DNA from: Ustilago trichophora
Taxonomy: Eukaryota > Basidiomycota > Ustilaginomycetes > Ustilaginales > Ustilaginaceae
DNA: 64,000 bases
NCBI GenBank assembly: GCA_900323505.1
Contig: OOIN01000013.1
Location: 1-64,000 of the forward strand
Direction: 5' to 3'
Below the pieces are notes generated by a model, which worked only from the letters and a program-made list of their open reading frames with translations, did not search any database and was not told where the DNA came from. The position numbers and the translations under genes are program-made. Of this stretch, positions 21,935 through 34,203 are shown in pieces (position 1 is the stretch's first letter; each line of letters begins with the position of its first letter).

Positions 21935-24368
21935 TGGTCCCTTCCTAGCCCCGGCCCTGATCTTTAGACTCGCTTCTGGAAACTTTCATCCTCCAGCAAC
22001 CATGAGTGCGATTACGGCACCGGTCTGTGCGGCGCAATAATCACACAAAGAGGATCGGTGACCTTCGTTTCTAGCTCCTTGGTTGACTCGCGGTGGTATC
22101 CCCTCCCTGGCGCTCCTCTCCGTGCCGCGTTTTGCCGCATTCTAGCTCACGATTTGTCCAGTCTCCTGAAGACATGCTGTGCTCGAGGATCGTCAGCAAT
22201 TCAATAGCCAATGTCGCATTTGAGCACTGTCGGCGATGCGATTTATGCTTTCTCTCATCCGACCACATCACCCAAGCATTTGCAGCGGACCGAGGCTACC
22301 GAGATTCAATCTACAGCAAGGCGTATCAATGCATCTCAAGTCATGAGATAGGCTTGAGATAGGCTTAAGATACGCTGAGATACGCTGAGATACGCTGAGA
22401 TAGGTCATGCTCCCGATATCTAATTGCTGTGACAGATGCAGGAACAAGCAATCCTCATTGTCGTTGTGCTGCTGCTGCTTTTGCGTCGCTGGGGACAAAG
22501 CGCTCAACCTCGCTCGCGTGGCAAGCATGGAGCAGCAAACGGCGTTTCTGCCGATGATGGTCATGAGACCTCGTCTGGGCGAAACATTACTGGCGTGGAT
22601 TCGGCGGCATTGATTGCAACGGCCTTCTGGTATCTGCTCGGACGCCACATTACAAGTGGATCCGGCATGGCTCTGCTTCGGCAATCACACGGCGACCTTT
22701 GCGAAAAGATCGTCTGAGTTGACAACGCAATGCGGTGTTCTCAACATGCTTAAGTGAGACTCGAGAGAGGTAAGGATAGCGCGCATACCCGCTCCTACCA
22801 ACGGCATTTGATCCCAGAACAGATGTGTGCGAGGAATCTCGGGGGTGTCGGCTCCTACCGCTCCAGCTAAGTTATTCTGGCCTTATCTAAAGAAGACCAC
22901 TTCAGGTCTAGTCTACTAGGTGTAACAAATCCAAGTACCTGACAGTAATCAAGCAACGCTGCTTGAGCTGGCAGCGTCTTTCGCTTTGAGCGGTATCGGC
23001 GGAAGCCAGGTCTCATTGTCACGAAAGTATCTCAATCTCGCACCGAGGTCGGACCGATACCGACGACACTGGGTAGATGGCTTCGGGTATGGCAATCCAG
23101 GCATCACAAAAAACCTACTACTGTAAATTTAGGGTCCAAATTGCTTTTTCTCAACTCGACCTTTGTGTTGCCCAAAGTCTCGCGAGGCCTTGGCAGATGC
23201 GCATGTCCGACACCGATGCCACCGACATGCCCTCTTGTGGAATTAACTTAGTCAAGAACCCAGATAGCTATCCGCTCAAGCTCGAGTACTGTACGATGCA
23301 CCCTATCTCATGTCGGAATACATCGATACCCTCCTAATCCAAACACGGACAGAAGAGTCAGCTCCTATCGAAATCTGCCTGTTGTTGAGACTCCAGAGTC
23401 AACCCAACTCAGGGCTTATCATTGTGATTGTTTCACTCGAAGCCCAAATACCAGTCTGCCGATCAAGGACGAGACCAACTTCTGATTCGATTGCCACGTT
23501 TCATGCACGAACGGACCGGTTACCTTCCACCATCCACCGCCAAGCTCTCTTCTTTTGCCTTCAAAGGCTCTATTCCATTGCAAGTTGTTTGGATGTGCCT
23601 GACTTTTTTCTTTTTTCTTTTTTTCTTCATTTCAATCCCCGTTTTCCCCCACAACAGCGAAGAGAGCTACACTATCTTCTCCGTGCCTTAAACACAAGCG
23701 TGGCAATGAATTTAGAGTACACTGTTGTGGTGGCTACCGCTGCAATCAACCTATCAGCCCGGGTCATAAGCTACTTTTGAATTTATCGACGCTCCGATGC
23801 GCTGCCGACGACCGCGCCGTTGTTGAACCCTCTTCGTCGTTCCCATTTGTGTGCTACACTGTGGTCACCAGCGGCAAAGTGCTTCGCTGCTTAGCATTCC
23901 CGGTCTTGTGCCTCTTGCACCCGCACCAAGTCTGGGGTTCTGCGAACGCGTGGGGGGGTCATCGTGGGGCATCGCTGCTGCACGGCCGACCGATCTTTCG
24001 GATCTGCACATCTCCTTCACCCGAGCAAGAGCATGATCCTCGTCGACCCACACTCGCTGGCCGCTGCACCCCGCGCTTCACTTCCTGCCTTTGGACGATT
24101 GTCGTCCCACCTACACCTCGCTTTCCTGCTTGTCTCCCTATCTTTACGTGCTAGTCATACTGTCATTCTCCTCGAGACTATAACTACTCGTCCCTTCCTA
24201 TGCCCCCTCCCCAACCTTGATACCCACACTCCTTCAACACCTTCCCCGCACTCCTCTTCACCTAGATTCACACTGCGCCATTCGGGTACTGGACTTTTCG
24301 ACTCACCACCTCATTCAACATCCCTACTCTCACCAGAACCGCGAAACTTCGCGTCGACGGCCGCTCAA
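21935..24368. other. Long intergenic region, no supported gene
   Basis: About 2.4 kb separate the CX9C gene from the transporter. Open frames here are short and of biased composition. One at 22436-22717 has a Leu/Val run but no ATG context or family match that I recognise. The region holds the minisatellite at 22344-22404 and T-rich tracts near 23605-23645. The last several hundred bases are C/T-rich and probably the transporter leader. Confidence 0.5.
22344..22404. repeat. Degenerate 10-11 bp minisatellite
   Basis: Two copies of a GATAGGCTTGA-like unit are followed by three copies of GATACGCTGA and a partial unit. Adjacent units without spacers identify a minisatellite. Confidence 0.8.
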
Positions 24369-25782
24369 ATGAAGGTTCACTCCTCCTGGCGATACACCTC
24401 GCCTCTTTGCCAGGTCGTTCTGGTCTCCTTCGTCTGCTTCGCAACCGTAGGCATGTTCTCAGCCGTCAGCAACTTGGGGCCGGTGGTACTCAGTCCATTA
24501 CCCTCTCCAACATCACCAACGCCATTCTCTACGCCCTCTTCGCACTGACTGGTCTCGTCGCCGGTTCTTTCAACAACATCTTCGGTCCTCGCATCACCCT
24601 CTTCGTCGGTTCGCTCGGCTATGCTCTCTATCTTGCTGCCTCTGGGTTTACCAGGAGAAGGCTCAGGACTGGTTCCTCATTCTCTCTGGTGCCATTCTCG
24701 GCATGTGCGCCGCCCTTCTCTGGACCGCTCAGGGATGTATCATGCTCTCCTACCCCCTCGAGGCTGAGAAGGGTCGATCCTTCAGTATCTTCTGGGCCAT
24801 CTTCAACAGTGGTTCGCTCATGGGCGGTCTCATTGCTCTGGGTATCAACCTCAAGGAAGGTGGTCTCGACGCTGTCAAGGTCACCACCTACATCGCCTTC
24901 TTTGCCGTCATCATGGTCGGTGTAGCCCTTACCTGGACTCTTCTCCTCCAAACCGTGTCGTCCGCACAGACGGCACATTGGTCAAGGTAGTCAAGCAGAA
25001 CAGCGCAAAGGAGGAGATTCACGCTCTCCTCAGTACCCTCAAGCGACGAGAGATTCTCCTCCTCATTCCCATGATGTTTGCATCCAACTTCTTCTACCCA
25101 TACCAAGGTTCCATCGCCTTCAAGGTCTTCGATGCTCCGGCTCGAAGTGTCAATGGTGTCATCAAGTCGGTCGGCCAGATCTTGGGTGCCTTGATCCTTG
25201 GCTTCCTCCTCGACAAGCTCCCCATGAACCGAAGAAACCGTGGTCTCTTTGGCCTCACCCTCACCGCCGTCTTCACCATCGTCGCCTACAGCTGGGGTAT
25301 CAAGTACCAGATGCCCATCACCCGCGACACCAAGTGGGCCCACAAGATCAACTACAACGACTCTGCTTTCGCCGAGCCCATCTCGATCTTTATCCTTTAT
25401 GACATGGTGATGCTTTCTACCAGGGTCTCGCCTACTGGATCATGGGTGCCATCACCAACGACCCCTTCGAGCTTGCCCGATACGCCGGCATGTACAAGGC
25501 CGTTCAGTCGGCTGGTGCCGCCGCTGCTTTCGCTATGGACGCCACTCTTGTGCCCTATATCAACGAGATCGGCGCCGTCTTTGGCCTCATGATGTTCTCG
25601 TACCCTTTCGCTGCAATGGTCATCTGGGGTATCCGAGACTCCAACTACGAGGTCGAGGAGCAGGTCTACATCGACGAGGCTGCTGCCGAGAACAACAACA
25701 CCATCAACGTTCTCGAGAGTGGTCACCAGACCGCCCCTGCCTTTGACCACAGTCGTCTGGCAGCAGCGAGAAGAAGCTCTAA
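24369..25782 (+). CDS. UNC93-like major facilitator transporter (frame breaks)
   Basis: The protein starts MKVHSSWRYTSPLCQ and contains about 11-12 hydrophobic segments: FVCFATVGMFSA, NAILYALFALTGLVAG, LILSGAILGMCAALLW, FAVIMVGVALTW, PMMFASNFFYPYQG, GQILGALILGFLLDKLP, FGLTLTAVFTIVAY, AGAAAAFAMDA and FGLMMFSYPFAAMVIWGI. The N-terminal phrase FSAVSNLGAGG and the loop WTAQGCIMLSYP are typical of fungal UNC93/DUF895 transporters, whose substrates are mostly unknown. Frame shifts are needed near 24475, 24655, 24955 and 25405. The end is uncertain: a shift near 25745 gives an EKKL stop at 25782, while the unshifted frame runs to 25903 through a poly-T tract that looks like 3' UTR. Confidence 0.8.
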
Positions 25783-26618
25783 AAGCTTCTCCGCTTCTCT
25801 CTTCGTCTCCCGTGTTTTCTTTTCCTCGTACCTCGCTTTTTTTTTTTTTGAGGTCTTCGAACTCTCCTTGTCCCTGATCTCAGCCAAGATGAAGACAGGA
25901 TGATAAAGAGCTCGCATACCACACAATACCATACAGCTTGTATCTTTTTATCCCCCCTTGTAAACTTTAACCTTGTTTTTGTCACAACGTCACGAGAAAT
26001 GGATGGTCTTTCCCATGACAGGATTGCCTGTGGGCTCTGCTCTCTTTGTCTGTTCCAGGTCGATTGCTCGAAGACAGCATGATGAATGCGTCTCGATGAC
26101 CGACGATTGTGAAGGCTATCCCGCGCAATGAAAGAATTCGAAGCAGGAAGGCAATCAAACCTTGACATGTAAGTTATAGAAGAAATCCTTGCGAATAATA
26201 CTGGGTTGAGATGGAGTTTCTCTCATCATCGAGAGGATCGGGAATGCTTGATTCTCGTCGTGCGCAAACTTCTACATGACAACCTTGACCAGCGTAACTT
26301 CTGTGCGGGCGACACGACTGGGTCGAAGAATTTCGCCTTCATGTCAATGGTGTGAGTGGGACGCAGAATCGTTCACCGGTCAATTTTGTTTGACAGCCGA
26401 GATGAAGTCCAGCTTTCCCTCCACACGACTCGTATCGAAGCAACACTTCGGCTAATCACAGCGTCACCATGTCCGACCACATGAATCAGATTCTAGGAAA
26501 GTTGGTCATCCATGTGACTCAGTGACAGAGGCTGTCCCAAGGATGAAGGCTCGCGCAACTTGCTTCAGTTCGATCATGTCCTTGACCTTCGACTCCCGCC
26601 ACGGACAGATATCGTATC
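25783..26618. other. Intergenic region with poly-T tract
   Basis: This is the 3' flank of the transporter and 5' flank of the next gene. A 14-base T run lies at about 25838-25851. No coding region is supported. Confidence 0.5.
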
Positions 26619-27224
26619 ATGGAGCGAAAGCTCGAGGAGCTCAAGAAGAAGCTCACTACATACTCCGCTCCGGGAGCAACGGAAAACTCGCCACCCTGGC
26701 TGGCACAAATATTGAACAATGTACCTGGGCTGCCAGCAGACGCCGTTCCGCATGCAAGCCCAATCATGCTGATTTGCAAGGTGCCATAGCAGATGGATCC
26801 TTTCATCCCGCGATCGAAGCTTGTCTTCACTTGATCAATGTAAGCATCCACTGAACACCGGCGGTTCGGGAAACAATACACAGAGACTTGCTGACACACT
26901 GAAGTCTTTCCATGTGGCTTGCCTCTATCGCAACAGGGCGACCTGTACTCGGCCCACTTCTTGGTGCGGAAAGCGCAAGGAGGCAGTCGATACCTGGACT
27001 GGCTGCACGCGGTCTTGCACAAGCTCGAAGGAGACTTTAGAAACGCCAAGATGTGGTATACCGACCTAGGAAACAACAATGCTGGTGCTTTGGACGCAAA
27101 TGCGATGGTGCAGTATCGGAAAGCAAGGCAGGCAAAGTTGGCATCTTCCGCAGATTTCACGCATTCTGGTTCGTGTGCGGAGCCAATGGAGGCAGCGGAG
27201 AGAGAGTGGCCGCCAAGGACTTAA
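26619..27224 (+). CDS. Conserved fungal protein of unknown function, two exons, one frame break
   Basis: Two parts of a fungal family without known function are seen. Exon 1 starts MERKLEELKKKL at 26619 and ends HPAIEACLHLIN before a GTAAGC donor at about 26840. After a branch-like GCTGAC and acceptor CAACAG (about 26937), exon 2 reads GDLYSAHFLVRKAQ, then WLHAVLHKLEGDFRNAKMWY. Those His- and Trp-rich phrases are the family hallmark. One base is missing near 26765, where the frame changes between PIMLIC and IADGSFHP. No signal peptide or membrane helix is present. The 3' end is not certain; one open frame stops at 27224. Confidence 0.6.
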
Positions 27225-28361
27225 AACTGGACAGTCCACATGGTGTCCCTTGCGAGGTACGGCTGACTGCACATCAGCACACAGATCTCGTCTTCCTCAG
27301 CTCTTTGGCTTCCAAAGCGACAGGGTCCGCAGCGGCCACCCCAGAGCCCATGAGGCGGGAAGTGGAGAGGCACCACAGCTCAACGACCCTCTCTGAAGGC
27401 AAGATCAAAAACTCGGAGTCTGCGTTCAGCCTCGAAGAACTTGGCTTTGTCTGCGACACTTGTCTGACGACGATGGCTCGCGGAATACTGTGCGGTGCTT
27501 GACGATGCTAGAACTTCTCTGGATGCTTGAAGTCCTGGTCAATGATTTTGGGTGGCGCAGGTATGATTTGGTAGAGACAATGGAAGCCTGAAGGTGGAGT
27601 CAACCCCAGCGCACGAGAATGTGGATCAAGAGCGCAAAAGTAAAGCGTCCAACATGGTGTTCGAGCCCGGGAAGGGTCAAAGGAAGTTCTGATGCGGTGG
27701 AGACTGTCACACGAGCAGCATGGTGGAGTCCTCGCATAGTTTCGCAGTCCGTCTACCACGGATGGCAAGTTCCGGTGAGAAGGAAGACTTTACAGCATTT
27801 GGACCATGCACTGCATCTTACTTTCATGAGTTCGGCGATGTCTACGCCGATGTGTACAGTACTGTACAGTACTGTACTGTACCAGTCTGTGTGCTTGGCT
27901 ATGGACCGAGAACGAAATTCTTTAGTGTAGACTCTTGCGGGGAAATCAGCATTCTATGTGCGGCCACGCGATCGACCTTTGCTATTCATGATCGATTGCG
28001 ACCGCGAGAGCGTACTTTCTTCGGATTCATCGACCCTTCGTCAGAACCTTATCCTGCAATAATGGAGGGACAGCGTAACGCTCATAAGCATCTTTGAGAG
28101 AGTCGTGTCAAAGCGATTGGACAAGAGAGACTAAAGCGTGAATACGTTTCATGCTCGTCCGAGCACGGATCATATTTATGCAGGAATTTGGCGGCGTATG
28201 CATGCATTGCAGGCTTCCCCGCAAGACGTCTTCTTGCGACATATTTATAAAGCACGGATGTTTTGCTAGACAGCCGCTGTACGCTCTCCGTCACACAATC
28301 TTCACAGTCAACCCGAGATAGACACCATAGCGTCGCGTTCACAGTGGAAGCAGATACCGAT
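27225..28361. other. Intergenic region with GTAC palindrome
   Basis: No gene is supported. The strongest feature is a 30-plus base run of alternating TAC/AGT at 27851-27883 that is nearly self-complementary. Open frames in this interval have no ATG-led conserved content. Confidence 0.5.
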
Positions 28362-29366
28362 ATGTCGCACTCGCTCAAATTGGATCCCGAGTTCCTCCGA
28401 GTGGCCGGACCGATCTTGGCCATGTTTGCACAGCGTCCCAAACCAGCTGTACACGACGTCGAGACGCATCGCACCAACTTTGATACTGCACTCAGAGCGA
28501 TAGGCCAGGATGCGCCAAAGCTCGACGTGACCAACACGACACACCAGGTCAAGACCCGGGATGGTGCGACCATTGATGTGATCCAGGTGTCACCCAAGCA
28601 GAGAAAGCAGAACGGCGCTGCGGTCTTGCACGTCCATGGAGGTGGTATGATTTCAGGCTCGGCGGCCATCTTTGTAGAATCAGGTATCGTTCCAACGCTA
28701 GTTGCGGCAAGCGGTGTGGACTTTTTCACCGTCAACTATCGACTTGCTCCCGAGCATCAGCTGGACGGGCTGGTCAACGACGCCTACGATGCACTGGAAT
28801 GGCTTTCCTGCAATGCTACCTCGCTGGGTATCGACAACAATCGGATCGGAGTGATGGGTGAATCTGCCGGAGGCGGAATTGTTGCTGGTGTCGCTTTGCA
28901 AGCCCGTGATAAGGGGTTCTCACCACCGCTACGCAAGCAGATTCTCATCTACCCCATGCTGGACGACCGCAACCTCACTCCTGACGAGCGACTGGCTCCG
29001 ACAGCCATGTGGAGTTATGATTCCAACCGCACCGGATGGACGGCTCTCTTGGGCAAGGACGTCGCTGGTACCGATAAAGTTGACGCGTTGGTCAAGTACG
29101 CTGTACCAGCCAGGGTGCAGGATCTGTCAGGTCTTCCGGACACCTACATTGACGTCGGACAGCTCGACATTTTCCTTGAAGAAGATCTCGAGTACGCGCG
29201 AAGGCTGCACAAGGCCGGTGTGCAGATCGACCTGAACGTGTACAAAGGCCTGCCGCATGCTTGGGAGTTGTTGGCAAAGACACAGAGACGGGCAAGAGGA
29301 TTTGCTCGAAAGGATCCGAGCGATTCACAGTATCTAGACACTTTGCACTTCTCCCTCTATCAATAA
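28362..29366 (+). CDS. HSL-family alpha/beta-hydrolase (esterase/lipase)
   Basis: This intact 334-residue enzyme would hydrolyse short- to medium-chain esters. The oxyanion-hole motif HVHGGGM is near residue 94, the nucleophile elbow GESAGG near residue 168, the acid Asp in DTYIDVGQLD and the catalytic His in YKGLPHAWE. The phrase NYRLAPEHQLDG between them is typical of the hormone-sensitive lipase group. No signal peptide is visible, so it is probably cytosolic. The ATG at 28362 (MSHSLKLDPEFL) is chosen; open frame before it lacks an ATG. This is one of few genes in the middle of the window that needs no frame correction. Confidence 0.88.
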   Translation: MSHSLKLDPEFLRVAGPILAMFAQRPKPAVHDVETHRTNFDTALRAIGQDAPKLDVTNTTHQVKTRDGATIDVIQVSPKQRKQNGAAVLHVHGGGMISGSAAIFVESGIVPTLVAASGVDFFTVNYRLAPEHQLDGLVNDAYDALEWLSCNATSLGIDNNRIGVMGESAGGGIVAGVALQARDKGFSPPLRKQILIYPMLDDRNLTPDERLAPTAMWSYDSNRTGWTALLGKDVAGTDKVDALVKYAVPARVQDLSGLPDTYIDVGQLDIFLEEDLEYARRLHKAGVQIDLNVYKGLPHAWELLAKTQRRARGFARKDPSDSQYLDTLHFSLYQ

Positions 29367-30747
29367 CATACATTCAATTAGGTTGCAGCATCCTTGTCTG
29401 ACAGCGCTGAGCTCGACTGTGTCTGGCACTTTACTCACAACATCAGTCGTCTTCCAGCTCACGGCGACTGGAGCGTGGAAGTCGATTCCTGGCCATGCAC
29501 ACTAAGCATGACGCCGCTAGGAACTCGTCAATGTTTCTGAGCGCAGCTTAACGTGCATTCATCCCAACTGGAGCAGTCCGGAAGATGGCTCTCATTGAAT
29601 AGCGAGGTGATAACGAACCGTGCGCAGGCGCTCCCCAGAGCGACTAAAGCGCAAGACAGGCTTGACCTCAGCTCCTCATGATGTTCCGAAATGTGGAAAA
29701 GGATCGACCAGCAGAATCGTTTGAGCGTGGCCCCTTGCTTGACATTAAGTCAATCACCGCAGAAAGGCCCGTGCGAAGGCGACTCAAGCCGGCGCTGTAA
29801 ACTTGGAAACTGCGGAGCACCGCAAGCACAGACGGAGTACAGTACATCTTGATTGCAGTTTGGGCCGCTTTCAGTACGCCGATGTTCAGACCTGTCCTAA
29901 GCACGCTCAAGGCATGAAGGAGCGGTGTCAACCTGCGAGGATTGAATTGACTCGGCGCCCTACTGGACGTTTGTAGCCCTGTCCCCTCCGCTCTTTTGTG
30001 TCCCAGACGCAAAGGTATGCGTCGTGACGAATACGCCTTTCCTTGTTGTGAACGTTGGTGGCACGGATGTATTGTGTCGTCTCGAATCTGTGGCCATAGA
30101 CCTGCAAGCGCAAAGCAAGGCTTGGCCTTTGACGCCATATTGAGGAAAACAGAATCGAGCCCCTTCGCCTTGCACCTTTTCCATTTGACCGATCAGTTCG
30201 TCGCTAGTGCTACCTCTTGCCAGAATCATCGATCGGCGTTGTTCTTCAAGCAGTATCATTGGTCGGAGCAAGTACGACATTCGGTCCCCACAGGAGCCCG
30301 AGGTGAGCACAGCTTCTTTGAGGTAGACGGTTGGAGCCCAGGCTGCATCTTTCGTGCCAATGGTCAGACCTCTCCCTGATGAAGGAGGTTTGTGGTCTGT
30401 CTACACAGCAACCTACTTTTGCAAGCTTCTGATCACATCGAAGGCATCAAGTCGGCGGTGAGCTCCGACACACAGCTGGCTTGGGGCACGAATTCGACGA
30501 CTCGGCCTTCAAGCAGTCTGTTCGATGTCATCTCGTTGCACAACATGCAACGATGTTGTGGTAGCTAGGCAACGACACTGTGTAACGACCGAGAGTCTCA
30601 AAGGTATATATCAGACCAGAATCGAGGACAAGACATCATCCATTCACCAAACCAACCCACCTCACACCGCACCTCCTCTCAACTTTCTACTCTTCTCTCA
30701 TCTATCATTCCATTCCCAATCTTGTTCGAAACTCAAGTCTATTCAAG
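29367..30747. other. Intergenic region, no supported gene
   Basis: About 1.4 kb holds only weak open frames. The longest, on the minus strand (29668-30138), has no recognisable motif. The last 150 bases are C/T-rich and probably form the leader of the next gene. Confidence 0.45.
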
Positions 30748-31395
30748 ATGAAGTTCCCCATCGCCATCTCCACCGCTTCCTCGCCCTCGCCTCTGTGATC
30801 GCGGCTTCTTCTGTGCTCAGATCAAGCAGGACATCCACGCCATTGATTCAGATGTTCTCACCTCTTCCAACACTGCCACGTTGAGCATCTCACCATCATT
30901 GTTGGCGCCGGCATCCGAGAGGCCGCACACAAGCTCATTGACGCTGAAGGTAGTAGCAAGGATGTCATGGAGCTCAAAGGACCCCACAGAGAAGGATGTT
31001 GAAGACATGCTCTCGCTCCTCGCCAAGACTGAGGACAAAGTTAAAGGCACGGTCGCAAAGATGGAGGTCCTCAAGCCCGAGTTCAAGAAGCTTGGCTTCC
31101 TGCGCAGGCCACTGAATTGTCAACGAGTTCAAGGAAGAGACACAAATTTCAGTGCCCAGCTCGTCAAGCTCGCCCCCGCTAAGCACCGTGACACTGCTTT
31201 CAGCTCGAACGGGCCTTCAACCAGGATCTCGCTGAATGTGCGGCGGTATACAATGGCCAGGACAAGCCTCAGATGCAGGCTGGCGGCAAGATTGGAGGCA
31301 AGATTGGAGGCAAGATCGGCGGCAAATCCAGGCTCAGCACTGAGCAGGATCCAGTAGATTGTCCAAGTGTCGCGCCAAGTCACGTTCCTCGATGA
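30748..31395 (+). CDS. Secreted HsbA-like helical protein (frame breaks)
   Basis: An ATG at 30748 (MKFPIAIS) starts a signal-peptide-like stretch that continues in a second frame as FLALASVIAASSV. Then comes DIHAIDSDVLTSS and, after further shifts, an Ala/Lys/Glu-rich helical region (DVEDMLSLLAKTEDKVKGTVAKM). This order resembles hydrophobic surface binding protein A, a family of small secreted fungal proteins that coat hydrophobic surfaces. A Cys-containing segment (LAECAAVYNGQ) and four GGKI repeats of 12 bases (about 31282-31325) come near the C-terminus. Three or more single-base shifts are needed (about 30780, 30890, 31100). The family call rests on helix pattern and signal peptide only. 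Confidence 0.5.
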
Positions 31396-31831
31396 GGCCG
31401 TGACGTGCGAATAGCCTTTAACCCAGAAAAGTGGGCGTCGTCCAGTTGCATCCCTCTTCTGTCCTGTCTCGTCTGTCCAGCTCCAGCGTTTCTACATGTC
31501 AACCTATTCTGTGGACTCCTTAGTAGTGGAGAATGGAGTTGCTTCTTCTGTCTCTTGTCCGGCTGTGATCTGAAGCTTGTGTCAGGTTTGCAGTACTCGA
31601 CGTTGTTTGGTGTCACACGACAGGAAGCGCTCGTGTGTCAATATGGGCACTACGGAGAGGCACCAAAAGCAGCCTACACGTGAGTGGAGGTCGGCTGGTT
31701 TCGCTCGGCTATCCGGCGCGGTGAGTGTGCGGTAACCGTGCGTATTCAGACCTTCAACTCGACCATCCTTTGTGTTTGGTCTCCACCACCACCACACCAT
31801 CATCACTTCCCTCATCTGCAAAACTTCCAGC

Positions 31832-32239
31832 ATGTCTCGCCCTGTAAGTCTCAAATAGATCTGCTGACCCATTGATGCGATGTTGACCATTGGCAGACTG
31901 GCTAACGACTCGTGCCTTGACATTCTCGTTGGAATGGATGAATCCATCCGCACTGCTAGATTCGATACTCCTTCCTCAACGACCCGCTGTGGTGAGCGTT
32001 GTCGCCATCGCTGCCTGGTACTTTGGTCGCGAGAACCCCAATTTGCCAACATTTTGGTGGCACTGCCAACCTGGACAAGTGGGCCCATATCATCGCCAGA
32101 TCCACGTCGCCGAGGCCTCCGCCATGTTCGTGTACGCGCTTTACCGCGGTGCTGACCTTGTTACCACGGTCAAGTGGACTTTCACTCAGCTTCTCATCGG
32201 CTTCCCACCTACTTCCGCTTCAAAAAGGTCAACAACTAA
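31832..32239 (+). CDS. Small membrane protein, possibly TMEM254/DUF4499-like (frame breaks)
   Basis: A tiny first exon MSRP (31832-31843) is followed by a GTAAGT donor. An acceptor TTGGCAG ends near 31896. The second exon reads LEWMNPSALLDSILLP, a hydrophobic helix VVSVVAIAAWYF, then IHVAEASAMFVYALY and KWTFTQLLIGFP. It ends FRFKKVNN and TAA at 32239. The His-Val-Ala-Glu helix followed by a Lys-Trp helix resembles the TMEM254 family as I remember it. Three shifts are needed (at the splice junction, about 32050, about 32205). Function unknown. Confidence 0.45.
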
Positions 32240-33080
32240 ACATGCAAAGTGCAACCATACAGCGACATTCGAAGTCTGAACGTGCAATGACGTGAACAGA
32301 AATCTCATCCAGTGAGCACTTGTGGCAGCATCCGACGTGCTTGCTTGCTTCAATTGTCCTTGATCGCTTTGTACACTGCCTGTGTCACTTCCTCATATGA
32401 TGCTGTATTTGTCTTCACCATCAACGATGCAACTACCATCATCCAGTAGCGAGTGGAGTGTGCTTCTTACCCCACACAATTTTAGTGTTAATTTGCGACC
32501 TGCGTTTCAACCCGAATTTCGGAGACTTTTCTTTTTTTCTTGACGTAAGACCCTTTCGGCAAAATCATCTAGCCGACGCCATATGTTTGCCTACCAAGTG
32601 TTGGAGTGATTCAGCAACAGTCCTGAATCATCACCTCTGTCACTTCTTCTCGGCTCTTCTTCGTGCGATTCGGTCGCTGTTCGGTATCCTTCTCTAAACT
32701 CCATGGCCAGGGACGCCTCTGACTCAAGGCTGACATGAACAAGCGGCTGGGCAAGATGAAAGCAATTGCCTAGAACGGTCACGATATTGCTGTTTGAAAG
32801 ACGCAAGGGACTCGGCCACTAGGCTCAAACTGGCACATTTCTTCCGGTATCGACAAGCACATGGCTGCACATCTATAAATGCTTGATAGCTCCATGCCAC
32901 AATCCGCTCTGATATGGCCGATTCAATCTGTCGTCGCAAGCAAGGATATGCGACTCGCAGCCCGCTCCTTGCCACACCACTTCAATCTTGCAACTTGCAA
33001 CTACACCGAAGTTCTTCGTCCAACTCCCTGTAGCAGTCTTTATCTCGACGCCTAATTCGTTTTCTACATAGCAGTCCAAG
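32240..33080. other. Intergenic region, no supported gene
   Basis: About 0.85 kb between two genes on the same strand. Open frames on both strands are short and have no motif. Confidence 0.45.
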
Positions 33081-34203
33081 ATGCAAACGATCAAGCATAC
33101 CATTGCCGAGAACCTGGGCGTGGCGCCAACTCTCTCTGGCGACCCCACAAGCTTGTCGAGCCTCAGCATCGTTTTGATCTTGAACGGGTTGGCGATCTGT
33201 CGGGAAAGGTGCCCTCGTCACAGGCGGTGAGTGTACATTCTGCCGTAGATTGTCCTGTATGTTTTCAGCAGCTTCTTACTGACAAAGTGCGTCTTTGTTT
33301 GCGGGTTGTAGGCTCCGAGGGCATCGGCTTTGGCTGCACGCACACGTTGCTCAAGGCCAACATCTCCAAGCTGTTTGTCGTGTCCATGTCGGAGGAGATC
33401 ATCTCTCAAGCCAGAAACGCATTCGCCCAAGACGAACAGCTCCCACAGACGCAGCCAGCAGAATCGTGTGGAAGCAATGCGATCTCACCGACTGGAAGCA
33501 CGTCCAGCAAGTCGGCCGCGAGATTACCGACGAAACAGATCGCCTCGATATCTTGATCGCCAACGCCGCCAAAGGCATCATGTCGTTTGCACTGGACCGC
33601 AACGGCATCGATTCGCACATGTCGATCAACCATCTTGGTCACGTCGTTCTCATCGATGCTTTGCTTCCACTGCTCGACAAAACAACGAAAACATTCCAGG
33701 CCAAAGTCCGAGTGGTGTCGCTCAGTTCCAACCTGGCTGCCCAGACACCCAAGGACGTCGAGTTTAGCGGCGATGCCGATTTCAAGACCGACATTGGCCC
33801 TCAGAGCTTGTATGCTCGGACCAAGCTCGCCAATCTGCTCTTCTCTCGCTACCTCAATCGACACTACACGCAAGCGGGTGGGCATACGATGTCATCTTTA
33901 ACGCCTGCCATCCGGGTGTGGTCGAAACAAGGCAGACCCAAGTCTGGATTCACGAACCTTTCCCGATCCTCGGTTACGGAATGAACTTGCTCAACCCAAT
34001 CAAAAGGACATCTTTCAGGGCTGCGTATCTGCCATGTATTGCGCTACCCAGCCGACCAAGGGCGGCAATTTATCTGCCCACCCTCCATCCCCGAGGAAGG
34101 CCCAGAGAAGGGCCGGGATGAGGAGATGCAGGACAGACTGGCACGATTGTCCAAGCAAGTCATTGAAAGGGCCGGTGTGACGCTCATGACCATTCCGGTC
34201 TGA
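33081..34203 (+). CDS. Short-chain dehydrogenase/reductase, two exons (frame breaks)
   Basis: This is an NAD(P)-dependent oxidoreductase of the retinol dehydrogenase-like SDR group. It starts MQTIKHTIAENLG. The nucleotide-binding motif TGGSEGIG is split by an intron: donor GTGAGT at 33227, acceptor GTTGTAG ending at 33311. Further motifs are CDLTDW, LDILIANAAKG (NNAG equivalent), INHLGHVVL, the catalytic Ser of VSLSSNLA and YARTK (YxxxK). The C-terminal part reads NACHPGVVET in another frame. It ends IERAGVTLMTIPV. Frame shifts are needed near 33165, 33210, 33470, 33900 and 34015. Substrate unknown. Confidence 0.8.

Noticed and set aside
27640..27680. GTTCGAGCC element resembling a tRNA B box
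   Set aside because: No matching A box, acceptor stem or cloverleaf could be built around it.
29668..30138. 156-codon minus-strand frame in the gap after the esterase
   Set aside because: No motif, no splice support and no conserved neighbour; probably chance.
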